Positions 53,201-64,000 of a stretch of DNA of 64,000 nt are shown in pieces. Under the pieces are notes generated by a model that did not search any database, was not told the origin of the DNA, and saw nothing but the letters and a program-made list of their open reading frames with translations. The stretch is from Tremella fuciformis (lineage: Eukaryota > Basidiomycota > Tremellomycetes > Tremellales > Tremellaceae). How positions within the stretch are numbered: the first letter of the stretch is position 1; every line of letters begins with the position of its first letter. The position numbers were made by a program, and so were the translations under genes. Location of the stretch: contig CP136493.1 in the NCBI GenBank assembly GCA_032768795.1, positions 744,001 through 808,000 on the forward strand, in the 5' to 3' direction.

Positions 53201-56200
53201 AACGAAGAACCGGACATCCGAAGTGTTCTCACGGCCGACGGCGTGGTAGACGTGGATCTGACGGTTGGACGAGGGCTGAGGGGTGATCTTGAAGTTGGAT
53301 AAACGTCCGAGTTCGAGCTGGTAAGCCAGGGCAGGCTCAATGTTACGGATCGTCTCCTCTTCCTTCCAGGCGCCATCTGCGCCCTCGCGAAGGGTGAAGT
53401 ACGAGGGGTACTGATCCTTGCGGCACAAGAGATATGTGACACGTCGGATACCCTTGCTAGACAGCTTCTGGGCGTACTGGTTGGACAGCGAGAGGAATCG
53501 GGCATGCAGCTCGGCGTCGGGCTGGTCCTCTGTCTGGTCGAACAGGCGAAGGGCGACGTTCATGACGTGCGGGTGTCGTGCATCGCCGCCATAGCGGTCG
53601 ACGAACTCGCGGTGGCTGAAAGAGGGGTATCGGTTGAGAAGATCGTCAAAGCCTTGCTCCAGCTCGGACAGGTGGTTGAAAGAGGTCATGAGACCGAATC
53701 GAGTAGGCTCAGAGTTCTTGTTGACCATATATGTCAAGTCGCTCATGCTAGCGATACGTGTCACGTCGCGAGACGAGTCGACACGAGGTGTGACCGGCTC
53801 GGCGGACGGGCTGGACAGTTTGAAGCGCCATGTGACGATATGAGCTCCGCCATTCTTGCCTGCAGGCTCGTAGTCGAGGTGGAGAACATTGTAGACTCGG
53901 TAGGCTCGACGGACGTAAACCTCGAGGGCTGCCAGGGCGATCCAGGGGTCCTCGTGGTCGAAGAAGGTAGTCAAGACATCGTAGACGGTGTATCGCGAGT
54001 CGGTCACCTCCTTAAGGCTGTCGCTGGAAGGCAGACGATGGCCGGTCCCCGATTCGCCGTAGTAGCTAGTGGTAACGGAGGCCTTGAGGATCTGCTCAAG
54101 TTGGCCGAGACGCTCTTCGTAGCTGGGGATGCTGCCGACGATCATGACCTCCTTGGCTTTCAGGGCGACTTTGGCGGTGGGTCGGCTATCGAGGGCTGCG
54201 AGTCGTCCCAGAGCGGCGTTGACCCTGCTCTCGGGGTTCATGGAAGCTCGAGGGGATTCTGACTTGACAATGTCGAGCAATTGCAAGACTAGCTTGGTCT
54301 TTGAGGCAATCTTGCTATGCGAGAGGACAAGCTTGACGACGTTGTCGAGATCCTTATTCTGGTCACGCAAGTCGAGGACAATGTTCTCCTGCGTGCGGCC
54401 AGAATCGGCGAACGGCTCCTCGACATCGGCGAAGAAGTTGAGCAGGTCTGCCCATGTCTGCCACTCGTGGACCTGGAGACCATGTGCGAAAGCGGCGATG
54501 AGAGTAGTGAGAGGTGAAAGGGCGGCGAGGACTGCTTGGCGCTCCTTGGGCGGAACGTTCTCCTCGACAAAGTAGTCGATAGTGCGCTTCAGCCTCAGGC
54601 TGGGGAACTCCTGCTTCTTCGAGCGGGCCGAGTCGATGATGCTGCGAAGCTCCTCGTCCAGCTTGGCAGGAATACGACTGCTGATTGCGGACATGACTTC
54701 CTGGGCGTTGGAGAAGGGCAGGTCGACATCACGCAGAGCCGCCTCGACGGTTCGCAACGAGGCACTGACCGCGGCGGAGTTGTCGTAGCCAGACAAGTTG
54801 TCGTATAGAACCTCGAGATGCTCTCGCAGGCGCTGGTGGGGCTTGGTGCCGTACCGACCGTTCTTGAGCTCGAAAGTCGGCAACATGCCCTCGAAGGGCT
54901 TGGCGAACTTGACCTTGGTAGGGTCGTCGAGAGTCAGGATACCAAGCAGCTCGCCAGAGGCAAGGGTCTGTCCGGGCTGTTTCATGAACTGCGCAATACC
55001 GCTCTCGCTCGCGGTGACGGGCATGATCATCTTCATGACCTCAATCTCGGCGTATGCATCGCCGGCGTCGATGTGGTCGCCAGAGTCGATGAGGTAGCGG
55101 ACGAGCTTTCCGGGCGAAGGGCTGCGGAGCTGTGTCGGGTCTTGCTCGTCTTCGATCATGGTGGTCTTGGAGTCGATAGAGAGGACTGTCGCGCCGACCT
55201 CTTCGCGCCAGTAGACGGTGTGAGATGCACCAGCAAGGGAGACGAGGAGACCGCCGTCGCTCATGCTCCTGCACCCGACAAAGATGCGGCCGCCATTGAG
55301 GTAGAGAGTGAAGGAGAAGACCGACGACTTGGCCATGGCGAACGAGTAGCGGACATTCTCGTAGATGAACTCGCTCTTGAAGAAGGTCTGCAGAGTGTCT
55401 TTTGACGGCACCTGGCCCTTGTCCAGGACCGAACGGTATCGGGCGAACGAAGTCTCGAACGCAATGTGCGCCTTGACGACAGCACCACACACGACGGCGA
55501 CAACGGGATCGGGGCGCTCGGAGGTCATGCCCTCGGCGATAAGACCGTCAAGCCATTGGGTGGTGAGGGTGTTGTTCTCAAACTCTGGCTTTTCAAGCAG
55601 CTTAATGAGGTACTCGACGGTGGTTCGGAATTCTCCACGAATGCTCAACTCCTTCAAGGCCACGACCATGGACTTGCGGGCCTCGCTACGCTCCATGCCG
55701 TACGCGAAGATGTGGCCAAACTGAGAGTCGGCGTACTCGTGAAGACCACCGGCCGAGTTGACGGAGAAGTAACCCCAGACGTTCGAGTTTGAACGGAAGT
55801 TGAGCTCGGTCAGCGCACCGGAGGAGGGCTTAAAGCCCGCATCTGGGTTCTCGCCGGTAATACGACAGGCAATGACATGCCCTTTCGGTGTGGGTTTGCG
55901 CTGTGTGTTGACGGATTCTGGCTTCTCACCGTCAAAGTCGATCTCTGTAACGCCGTGCGGGTCCATGCCGTACAGTGTCCGGATGTCGCGGATGCGGTGG
56001 AGGGGGATACCCATGGCGATCTGGAGCTGGATGGCGGGGATGTTGCAGCCTGAAACCATCTCGGTGGTGGGGTGTTCGACCTGAAGACGGGGGTTGAGTT
56101 CGAGGAAGTAGAACGAGTCGTCGTGGTGCGAGTAAAGGTACTCGACTGTACCTGCCGAGACGTATCCGACCAACTTTGCCAATCGCACTGCCGCCTTCTC

Positions 56201-57451
56201 CATCTCCTCGAATTTCTCAGGCCGAGCGATGGTGACGGGGGCCTCCTCGATGATCTTCTGATGCCGCCGTTGGACAGAGCAGTCACGACCGAAGAGGGAG
56301 ATGGCATTGCCATACTGGTCCGCGATGAGCTGGACCTCGAGATGTCGAGCTGACCCAGCGAGCTTCATGATGAAGATGGGAGATCCGGGAACCTCGCCTA
56401 CGACGGCCTGGAAAGCGTTTTTGAACTTGTCGCTCTCCTCGACTTTGCGGATACCCTTGCCACCACCGCCCTCACTCGCCTTAATCATGACGGGGAACCC
56501 GATCTTCTCTGCGCAGGCCAGGCCCTCCTCCCAATTGTGCACGCAGGCATTATCGTAGGCCGGATCTGGGACGGTGACAAAGCCCTGTTCTGACAACATG
56601 GTGTCCGAGATCCCCGAGCCGGACCAGGGCATACAGGGGACTTGGGCATGTTGCGCGACAATGGTAGAGGAGATTTTGTCGCCGAGGGAGCGCATGGCCG
56701 AGCCGGGCGGGCCGATGAAGACAATCTTGCTCTTGGCCAGTGTTTCCGGCAACTTGGGGTTCTCGGAAGCATGACCCCTGCACTGTCAGCTGCGCCCCTT
56801 GTCCGGAGGAAGTCAACTGACCATCCTGCCCAAACGGCATGCACGCCCGCCCGCTCCGCCACATCGACAATGTAGTCGACGTTGGCGTAGTTGTTATTGT
56901 TGGTGCCGCCGGGGACCTCTACGTATCTGTCGGCCATACGGATGTACTCTGCGTTGATGCGCAGGTCCTCCGGGGTGGCCATGACGGTGAACTCGATCTG
57001 GCGGTCCGAGCCAAATGTCTCATAGGACCATTTCCGGATGGACCGGATCTCCTTGACGGCGGCGATACCGTTGTTGGCGATGAGGACCTGGGGTGAGCTT
57101 TGGGCTGCGCCAGTAGACACCGAAGGTCTATGCATGACATGAGGGAGGTGATCAGGCTCACCTTTGTGATGACGGTGTGGCCGCCCTGCGCTTTGACAAA
57201 GTCGGTCACCCGCCCCGGCCCAGCAGTGTCGAGTGTGTTGGCGCCTGGCATCAGCCCTGGTCAGTGATACAGGCTCTGCATCTCCACAAAGCCAGTTCCA
57301 ACTCCACCTGTCTCACGGCAGACAGAGAGGTATGGGCTAGAGCCGATGGGGACTCACCGATGAAATTCGACACCCGCGCATGGTCGTAGATGCCCGCATG
57401 GCCATTGACCGAGGAGGCCAGGGGATTGGAGGAGGAGGAAGCGGCGGTCAT
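50272..57451 (-). CDS. ACC1: Acetyl-CoA carboxylase (multidomain, cytosolic)
   Basis: About 2,240 residues; most of the protein is in one exon (about 51,780-56,750) with small 5' and 3' exons. It makes malonyl-CoA for fatty acid synthesis. Biotin carboxylase: [40 protein letters not shown] (ATP grasp), [20 protein letters not shown]. Biotin carrier: [13 protein letters not shown], with the biotinylated Lys codon at 55031-55033. Central regulatory region, then carboxyltransferase: [53 protein letters not shown] and [19 protein letters not shown]. The start [17 protein letters not shown] has no mitochondrial presequence. Two stop codons in tandem end the gene. Confidence 0.95.
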
Positions 57452-58001
57452 GGTGACTGCCCGGGGGTGGGGGCGGTTGGGGGTTGAAGAGGGGGGGAAT
57501 CCGAGGGGGGGTTGGGAGAAAAAAAGTCGGGGCAGAGATGGAGGGGCTCGAGCTCGCGGGGTCCACAGGCGTTCCGAACCACCGAGTCACCGAGCGAGGG
57601 AGAGAGAGACTATACGATGGGTCGGAGAGGGGAAGGGAGATGTGATCAAGATGAGAAGACAGAGGTGGAATGGGATACCATCTTTGAAAGATGCTCGAGT
57701 TGCTTGGAGTGGGGGTCGCGTCGGATCTTGGGGACATTTCGTTTGCCGGCAAGTGGAGGGGGATGGGGATTCAGGGTCAGGGCCACGCGGTCGGATGGTC
57801 TGTGCGTAATTCGATCACTTCGGTAGTAGTCGGGCCAATACATCCCCAACGACAGCAAGAGAAAGAGCAATAGCAATAGCAATGCACAGATGGATACGGC
57901 TACGAGCACTCGTGGTGTGGTAGAGTAAGAAGATGGTGAAAGATATGTCTATAGCGCCCGTGCCCCTCGTCCTCCGCTCAAGGTGTCGACCGGCCCCACT
58001 C
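57452..58001. promoter_or_regulatory. ACC1 upstream region
   Basis: 550 bp between the ACC1 start and the GMT1 stop. Strongly G-rich on the plus strand near 57,450-57,530 (C-rich in the sense of ACC1), as expected for a 5' UTR/promoter. No separate gene supported. Confidence 0.35.
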
Positions 58002-59565
58002 CTACCGCGCACCACCTGCCGTGCGCGCCTTGTTGGCAGCGTCGACTTTGGCCTGGTTCGTCTTGGCCACGCCGTACACGATACCGGCAAGGCCGCCGAC
58101 ACCAATAGCGCTGACATTGCCGAAACTGGCGGGGTCGCCAAAGAAGAGCATGCCGCTCGCGGCGACGGGGAGCTTGTTGAGGGCGCCGACCATCGAGTAG
58201 GTGGTCGAGCCGCACACGCGGACGCACCATGCGGTCGAGTACGAGATGAAGACTGCGCCGGCGCCGCTGATGGCGATGGCGGTGAGGAGGACGACGCGGT
58301 TGGAGGCGGGAAAGTTGAGCGAGAGCGACTCGGAGCCCCAGTCCTCGACGAGGATGGAGAAGACGACGAGGACGGGGATGGACAGGAGGTTGTTGTAGAA
58401 CATCGAGTCCCAGTCTTTGAAGCCGGTGACCTTGATGCGCTTGCGCATGAACAGGACATAGGCTGCCGAGGCAAGGCAGTTCATGCCCATCCACACGTAC
58501 CCGCCGCTGGCGCCGAACGCCGAGGTGACCCCGCCGACTTCGAGCCCGGTCGTCGGGTCCAGCGTGGGCGCGGCGGCGGAGAAGGCGGACGAGATGTCCG
58601 CCCATGCGGCGATGATGGACGAGCCGACCTGGCGTATGAGCCGCAGGCTCGCGTGAAGCAGGAAGATGACATACCATGAGGGCGAACGAGACGAGGGTGA
58701 GACCGGTAACGGTCCCGTTGAACATGAACACCTCGCCGTAGGCAATGAGGATGATGGTGAGGTTCTTGAAGATCCTGCCCGTCAGCGCGTGCAGGTGATC
58801 CGGCCGTGATTGCTCACGTGTACACGGGGATGGAGAGGTATTGCTGCTCGTCAGCGCTGGCCCATATAGGGGCTAGGAGGTGGGACGTACCAAGGCCTTG
58901 GAGCCAGTGTAGATGACCGCGACGAGGAGAGACGAGATGGGCCACCAGGCCTTGGCGTCGTTCTTGTCAAAGTCGCGGACTGGGGTCAGCCGGCCGCCGA
59001 TCAGCGGGGGCGGGGGAGACTCACACGTGATGACGCCCGCGCGCTTGACGGACCACACGGCGAGCACGCATACGGCAGACTGGATGGCGAGGAGGAGGAA
59101 CGTCATGGTGAAGTGGCGCCCGGACACGACGTACTGTGGGTGTGAGCGACGCCCACGGGGCTGGGTTGGGGGGGGAGGGGGGGGGGGGGGGGGTGTGGGG
59201 GGTGGGAGGTGGTGTTGGGTGGTAGGGGGAAAGGGCGGAGGGGACACACCTTGTTCACCACCGTCATAAGTATAGACGCACAACAATAACTCAGAATCGG
59301 CAGCGCTACCATTAGCCCCGAGCCCTCGTCAGAGTCGGTGAGACAGAGGAGAAGAGAGAGACCCACCCTGCTCGCGCATCTGAGGGGGATGCTCGTCTTT
59401 CCTGCCAAGCGCCTCGCGCGCCCCGGGCCCAAGGTTGGACATCATGAGCCCCTGGCGGTCTTCATCCTTGTCGAGGCCGCCGGGGCTACCGAGGTTGTAC
59501 CCCCCGGGCGAGGCGGGCCGGGAGAAGGACTGGGGGGTGGGTGCGAACGGGGAGGGTTTGGACAT
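58002..59565 (-). CDS. VRG4: Golgi GDP-mannose transporter (GMT1/VRG4)
   Basis: Multi-exon, about 390 residues. The cytosolic N-terminus [20 protein letters not shown] leads to ten or so helices: [80 protein letters not shown]. The GDP-mannose-binding motif appears as [19 protein letters not shown] (GALNK), and MFYNNLLS supplies the FYNN motif. It imports GDP-mannose into the Golgi lumen for protein and lipid mannosylation and, in capsule-forming relatives, for mannan synthesis. One intron (about 59,135-59,250) contains a long homopolymer. Confidence 0.92.
59168..59206. repeat. Poly-G tract inside a GMT1 intron
   Basis: G8, one A, G17 (59177-59193), then further G runs. In the sense of GMT1 this is a C-rich intron between the exons encoding VVNK and YVVSGRHF. 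Confidence 0.85.
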
Positions 59566-59739
59566 GTCGGCGGCGCTGCGTGTCGTCGAGGTGGACTGCG
59601 ACTGGCTTTCCTTTATCTCTCTCCAGATGGAGTGGCAGCAAGACAGTCTATAGTTGCACTACACGCCGCAGCCCGTCTGGCAAATGGGAAACACTAGGTA
59701 GATCGTGCAGGAAAGTGCGCGATAGGGCGTAGCTCGTTA

Positions 59740-60340
59740 TTTCAATTCTTTTTTAGCTCTGAATTTCTAATCAGGTATTCAAGTTATTGGTTCTCAGGCA
59801 ATTTGGAAAACCTAATGCAATTCCTTGTTCTTTGGTTCCGTTAGACATGGGGGGGTGGGACACCCCCCCAAGACCCCCCCTTGCGCCTAGCGGCGCAGCC
59901 ATCGCAGCCCTTACGGGTCAAGCATCCGGCAAAGCCGGATGTACTGTAGAACATTGATTAGTTGCAAGCTAAAGCACTTCATCAAGAGATGCGCAAGTGC
60001 TTGTTGGGCATGCTAGGCTGATCAGATGATCATAGGCATGCCAAGCTGGTCACAGGGGCTATGTCACAGCTGCCACCTGGCAAGCCTATTGCAGTCTTGT
60101 CAGACTTGCGCTATTGTAACCATTTTGGTGCAATGATAGGGCAGGGTATGGCAGTAGCTATGTAGGCGATTGGTTCTGCTACAGAGATCATTCCATGCAT
60201 CAGCCTCATGCATAGATCTTTATTCTCTGATGAAAGGCAATTTGGCAAGGACACAATGCATATTAGGATTGTGCTGATGAAATCAGAATGGCCGGAATTT
60301 TCTTATTTAATTCCCCCATTTACCGTTTTCGTTCCAGGGA
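59740..60340. mobile_element. AT-richer insertion-like patch with hairpins
   Basis: About 600 bases look clearly less GC-rich than the surroundings. They contain perfect inverted repeats at 59849-59857/59861-59869 (G7TG and CAC7) and 59923-59930/59934-59941 (CATCCGGC and GCCGGATG), plus GCGCC/GGCGC at 59883-59896. No transposase frame or terminal duplication was found, so the identity as a transposon relic is inference. Confidence 0.3.
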
Positions 60341-60601
60341 CACCCGCAGAAATTCGCCCCGTAAGAGCTACGCTGATGACACGGCGCAGTGAGAGGCTAA
60401 TCCTATTCCTGTGCCGGAGAAACAATCCATCTCCGCAACATGTGGCACCTCGACCTTTTGCTACGCGTCGCAGCAGCAGCACGCAGAGGTACCTATGCGA
60501 CGATGCATCATGCCATGCTGAAATGATATACGGATCATACACGAGTCTGATTTGGTCCGTCAGACAAGAGCGGAAACTACCACTTCACACTGCACCAGTT
60601 G
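60341..60601. other. Intergenic downstream of the GLTSCR1-domain gene
   Basis: No gene seen; composition returns to the local norm. Confidence 0.3.
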
Positions 60602-62504
60602 TCACTTTCTCGGGGTGCCCGGCGTCTTCGGCGGCCCGGCCGCGTTACTCGCACCTTTCCAAGGGACATTGAACATCTTGGCAAGCGAGCCCAGCTGAGC
60701 CGGGTTGCACAGCGCGAGATTGCTGAGCGTCAACCGGGGCGTCACGAGGACATGAACGCAGCCACTCACACGCTCACGACGTGCTTGTCGTCCTCTGTCG
60801 TCCTGAGGATATTGGCGGGCGCCTTGACGCCTGCTCTACTGGGTATGTGCAACAGGCCTAGGGCGAGAAATTGCTGGATGACAGGTTTGGACACGGTGAT
60901 GGTGACTGGGCCGTTTGGCGGTGCGCCTGAAGATGTTGGTGTTGAGGGGTTCGAAGTAGGAGATCCGCTTCCATTCGGTGCGGGTGATGGCGTGCTGGGT
61001 GTAGCCGCTGCCGAAGATCGGGTGCTGCGGACGCCTGGAGAGGCCGTGGACGAAGTCGGCGTAGCAGGCGTCGGAGCCGAGGTGGCGGGTGTACTGGCTG
61101 TGGCGGAATGAGTCAAGACAGCCTCCCTCAGTCCCCCTCGACCTCGACCTCGTGGTCGGCCACGCGGTCTACCTCTTTGCATCGAAGACGAGTCGGGGGC
61201 CGGTGTGCCGGGTGTACCTGGGGGAGCAGATGAGGGCGAGGCTGCGGACCGCGGTGTCTGAGCAGCATTCTCAAGTGCCGTCCGCAGCGCATTTGTATGT
61301 GCATCTGCAGATGCTGACGGCGAGGCCGATGCCGCGGGAGAAGCGGCTGGCCGACTTTGGGTGGGCGGTGGGGGCCGAGCTGGCGTGCTGCTTGTAGGCG
61401 GACGAGCATTAGGCGGATACGGCGAACGCTTCTGCGGGAACAAAGACTGTTGTGCCGACGCAGGATTCGAAGCGGCAGTAGCAGCTGCAGCACGCTGCTT
61501 CGCTTGCAAAGCAGCCTGAGCCGCCGCGGCAGCCTCGTTCGCCTTGCGCCTCTGGTCCGCCTCGTGTATCTGTTGTTTGCCATAAAGAGGGCGGTAGACG
61601 ACATTGACAGCGCCGAGCTCTTCCCGAAGCTGGGCTGTGGAGGACTGGCCGAGGGTGATGAGGGAAGGAAGGTCGGATGGTCGCTGCTTTTGAGCTATGT
61701 GGGCAAGGGTGAGTTGACGTGGACTCACATCAGCCTCCCTCTGGCGGAGCTTGTGCAGCCGATGATTGATGTTGGCCATGCGCTTTACGATATTGTCCGT
61801 ATCTGCCATCTCTGACCATGAGCATCAGACATAGTGAGAAGCTCACAAGGGAGGGAAGATGGATGCAGAGGCGGAACTCACCGCGCTGCGCTCGCTGCTT
61901 CTCCAAGCGCTCATTCTGCGGGAGGTCCAGCTCTTCATCGTGAATCTGCCAGAGGTGCCATGGCAAGAGCCGCCTGACGACGTCGGCGGTGGACGTGAAG
62001 CGGGTCGGGGGAGGAGGGAACAGGGTCTCTTGCTGGTCGAGCAGCAGCGCCAGGTGTAGGCTGGAATCAGTACGTGCGTGATCTGTCCTAATGGCGGACA
62101 ACTCACGAGGTTGCTCTCGCCTCGAGAATATCGATCTCCGGCTGGGTGTAGCCGCTAGTGACCCATTTGCGCTTCCTCACCAACACAGCCTTGCTCGGGT
62201 CGCTCGGGCCTGCTTCGGCCTGCCTCGTCCAGTTCGGAGTCGGAGTGGGGGCCGGCGGCAGCTGTGGCACAGGAGTCGGTGTGGCCGTCGGAGGGCGAGT
62301 GGGCGGTACGGGCGTGGAGCCATTGACATGGGCGGGCTTTGCCGGGGAGCCAGCAGGTGGCGTGGCGCTGCCCCCTGGCGGCGCAGGCGAGGGGGAAGGG
62401 GAAGGACCGACGGTTGTCTGGGGAAGGAGGGGAGCCGAGCCGGTGTGTCGAGGTGTAGAGTCTACTACATGTTGTGGTGGTGCTTGTGGGGCTGTCGATG
62501 TCAT
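60602..62504 (-). CDS. GLTSCR1-domain protein, probable chromatin-remodelling subunit
   Basis: Five exons. The N-terminus is Pro/Ser/Thr-rich; WVTSGYTQPEIDILEARATS leads to the GLTSCR1 core: LHLALLLDQQETLFPPPPTR, FTSTADVVRRLLPWHLWQIH. Then a coiled region (DNIVKRMANINHRLHKLRQR), an Ala-rich linker, and AT-hook-like repeats RGRPRGRPRGRGRGG. The last intron (60723-60769) must be removed to reach the true C-terminus (VNLALCNPAQLGSLAKMFNV, PWKGASNAAG); otherwise the frame stops at 60766. Another intron near 61,690-61,730 is 42 nt and in frame. In animals GLTSCR1/BICRA is a subunit of the non-canonical BAF complex; a SWI/SNF- or RSC-type role here is inference. Confidence 0.6.
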
Positions 62505-62736
62505 CTGAGGCCTGTTGGCCGTCGTGGTGACCGTGTGGTGAGTGGACGACCTCCACCAATCTTTCTGGTCTGGAAATCGTCTTGAATGGCCCTACGATTT
62601 AATTCCAACAAACAGCCCCGAGCCACGGAGTTATGCGGAGTTGCCACCCGTTATCAACGTGGCACCTGCCATCAGCTGCTCTCCTCCCCACATCACACAT
62701 CACACCATCGTCAACCGTGTCTGCAACCTACTCGAG

Positions 62737-63000
62737 ATGCCAAAGACGTATCTGCTCTCGCGCGCGCTCGACCCCATCCTCGGCATATTCACCGGGATCC
62801 TCGCATATCAGCTGCACGAGAACAACCCCCGGTCGGCACCCGCGCCTGGGCATACGTTGCGAGAGCTGGTGGGGTGGAGATGGAGTGAGCAGTCCAAGGC
62901 GAGGCAGGCGCGGGAGAGCGCCGAGGATGCGGCTGCAGGAGAGTGGGAGGCAATGACCAAGGTGCTGCAGGAGCAGGCGACAAGTGGGGCCAAGCAATGA
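62737..63000 (+). CDS. NCE101: NCE101-like small membrane protein
   Basis: 87 residues, single exon. The first 50 residues match the Nce101 family: YLLSRALDPILGIFTGILAY, then QLHENNPRSAPAPGHTLREL and VGWRW. One membrane helix is followed by a charged C-terminal extension (SKARQARESAEDAAAGEWEA) that the 53-residue yeast protein lacks. Yeast Nce101 was linked to non-classical protein export; the mechanism is unknown. It diverges from the GLTSCR1-domain gene. Confidence 0.75.
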   Translation: MPKTYLLSRALDPILGIFTGILAYQLHENNPRSAPAPGHTLRELVGWRWSEQSKARQARESAEDAAAGEWEAMTKVLQEQATSGAKQ

Positions 63001-63129
63001 TCGACGGTCTATCTGCGAGATTCCCATGCTACCGGCTCGCTTACCGACACCTATGCCTCATGGGCGGGCTGAACGAAGTCACTTCACTCGTGGGTATCCT
63101 CAGTGTCAGCTGCCTCGATAGGCAGCGCC

Positions 63130-64000
63130 TTATAGCGCCACTCTTCTCGTCTCATGCTGATTCGCAGACTGTGCATCGTCATCTGAGTCCGCCGCAGACT
63201 ACTTGACCCGAACGCCGTGCTGTACACGCGGTCCCCACCTGATCGCCAAACACCACACGATCAACGCGCAGACAAGCAAGTGCGGTACACACATATCGAC
63301 CCATGACAGGGATAGCCGAAAGAATGGATCCGACATGGGTGCCGGAGACAGTTGTCGAGGAAAGGGTGTATCGGCGAGGGGAGAAGCAGAATCGTCAAGG
63401 ACATGTCAGCGCGTGTCATGACCATATAGCTGCTGCGCTCGATCTCCGATATGACACTCACCCTCTGAACTTCTTGGCGGGCTTTGGGGCCTGTACAAAC
63501 TCGCTCGGGAGAGCTCCTTGGGAATACCTCGAAATTGCCCATAGCTACGGGTCAGTCCGCGCCTCTGACCTGAGGCATCCGGCTGGGTGCAGGGAGCGTG
63601 TGCAGCTTTCAAACTGCCGGGTATGTGGGCCGAATGAAAGACTGCTCACAATATATCTGCGGATCAGCGCCCGTACTCTGTGTGCTCATGTTCCACCACA
63701 GCCCTTCATAGCCAAGCAGAGTGTGGCATGCCGCAGCTCAGTGACTCACCGCCTATCTTTCACACTGAGACCCGCACCCGCCATGGCCTTTCCTCCCTTC
63801 TGCCACACCTCGCTCAGACCCTCCCAGCTCTCCGCCTGTGCCGCCAGGCGTTTCTCGGCATTGCGTCCGATCTTGGCCAACAAGTCGGTCGGGTTCGGTG
63901 TCTCGGCTAGATCACTATCAGTCGCTCTTCCTCCACTCAACAAGCACAAGTCGGGTGCGCTTGCCCGTGGACTTGAGTATGGCAGCAGGGGAAAGGAGGG
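63130..64000 (-). CDS. FYV4: Mitochondrial small-subunit ribosomal protein mS41 (FYV4, IGR motif), 5' end missing
   Basis: Partial; the start lies beyond the window. The IGR motif reads DLLAKIGRNAEKRLAAQAES, then WEGLSEVWQKGGKAMAGAGL and SVKDRRYILWAISRYSQGAL. Joining RR to YI and LW needs a 7-nt micro-exon (63650-63656, flanked by AG and GTGAGC), between exons ending at 63750 and starting at 63544. The exon before it begins after an AG near 63,904. The last exon is uncertain: either an acidic tail ending at 63130 (SAADSDDDAQSANQHE) or another frame ending at 63084. Function: structural protein of the mitoribosomal small subunit. Confidence 0.7.

Noticed and set aside
53504..54262. 252-codon plus frame opposite ACC1
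   Set aside because: Antisense shadow within the large ACC1 exon.
57933..58679. 248-codon plus frame opposite GMT1
   Set aside because: Antisense shadow of a well-supported transporter; acidic, repetitive composition.
1..64000. tRNA, rRNA, CRISPR array, viral or toxin genes
   Set aside because: I looked for tRNA arms, regularly spaced repeats and polymerase or capsid-type motifs and saw none.

Overview
The window is a stretch of nuclear DNA from a basidiomycete yeast, most likely a Tremellomycete (Cryptococcus/Trichosporon side of the tree). The evidence is GC-rich sequence, densely packed genes with many 37-66 nt introns that start GTNNGT and carry a CTGAC/CTGAT branch site about ten bases before the AG, short divergent promoters, and housekeeping proteins of fungal type. 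The class is an inference from gene style, not from a database match.

Left block (1-4821): the end of a lysophospholipid acyltransferase, a mitochondrial coiled-coil FMP32-type protein, the Rpl4 chaperone ACL4, a four-exon SDHAF1/SDH6 LYR protein and the proteasome beta5 subunit PRE2.

Accessory block (about 5081-17123): no gene here has a recognisable function. It holds three minus-strand membrane proteins (A, B, C), a small possible gene (D), an intronless gene (E1) with a frameshifted second copy (E2), four tandem minus-strand paralogues (F1-F4) that keep the same two intron positions and phases while their C-termini diverge, a fragment resembling the end of F1, and a membrane-anchored protein (G). 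This is the most novel part of the window.

Right block (18403-64000) is housekeeping again: ferrochelatase HEM15 with an 8-nt micro-exon, ZNHIT2-like protein, WDR83/MORG1, SRP9, MOB2, a neurofibromin/IRA-type RasGAP of nearly 9 kb, syntaxin-18/UFE1, TVP38, the nuclear exonuclease RAT1 (start codon apparently alone in the first coding exon, followed by a GC-AG intron), a small coiled-coil protein, NUP188, SFT2, the Sin3-complex subunit SDS3, acetyl-CoA carboxylase ACC1, GDP-mannose transporter GMT1/VRG4, an insertion-like patch with hairpins, a GLTSCR1-domain protein, an NCE101-like peptide and the mitoribosomal protein mS41/FYV4 (cut by the window edge, with a 7-nt micro-exon).

Neighbours are mostly unrelated in pathway, as expected for a fungal chromosome, but UFE1, TVP38, SFT2 and GMT1 all serve the early secretory pathway. 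Five divergent promoters carry CACGTG. Splice models were built by reading frame, splice signals and family alignment from memory; where exon coordinates are given, the coding length was checked to be a multiple of three.
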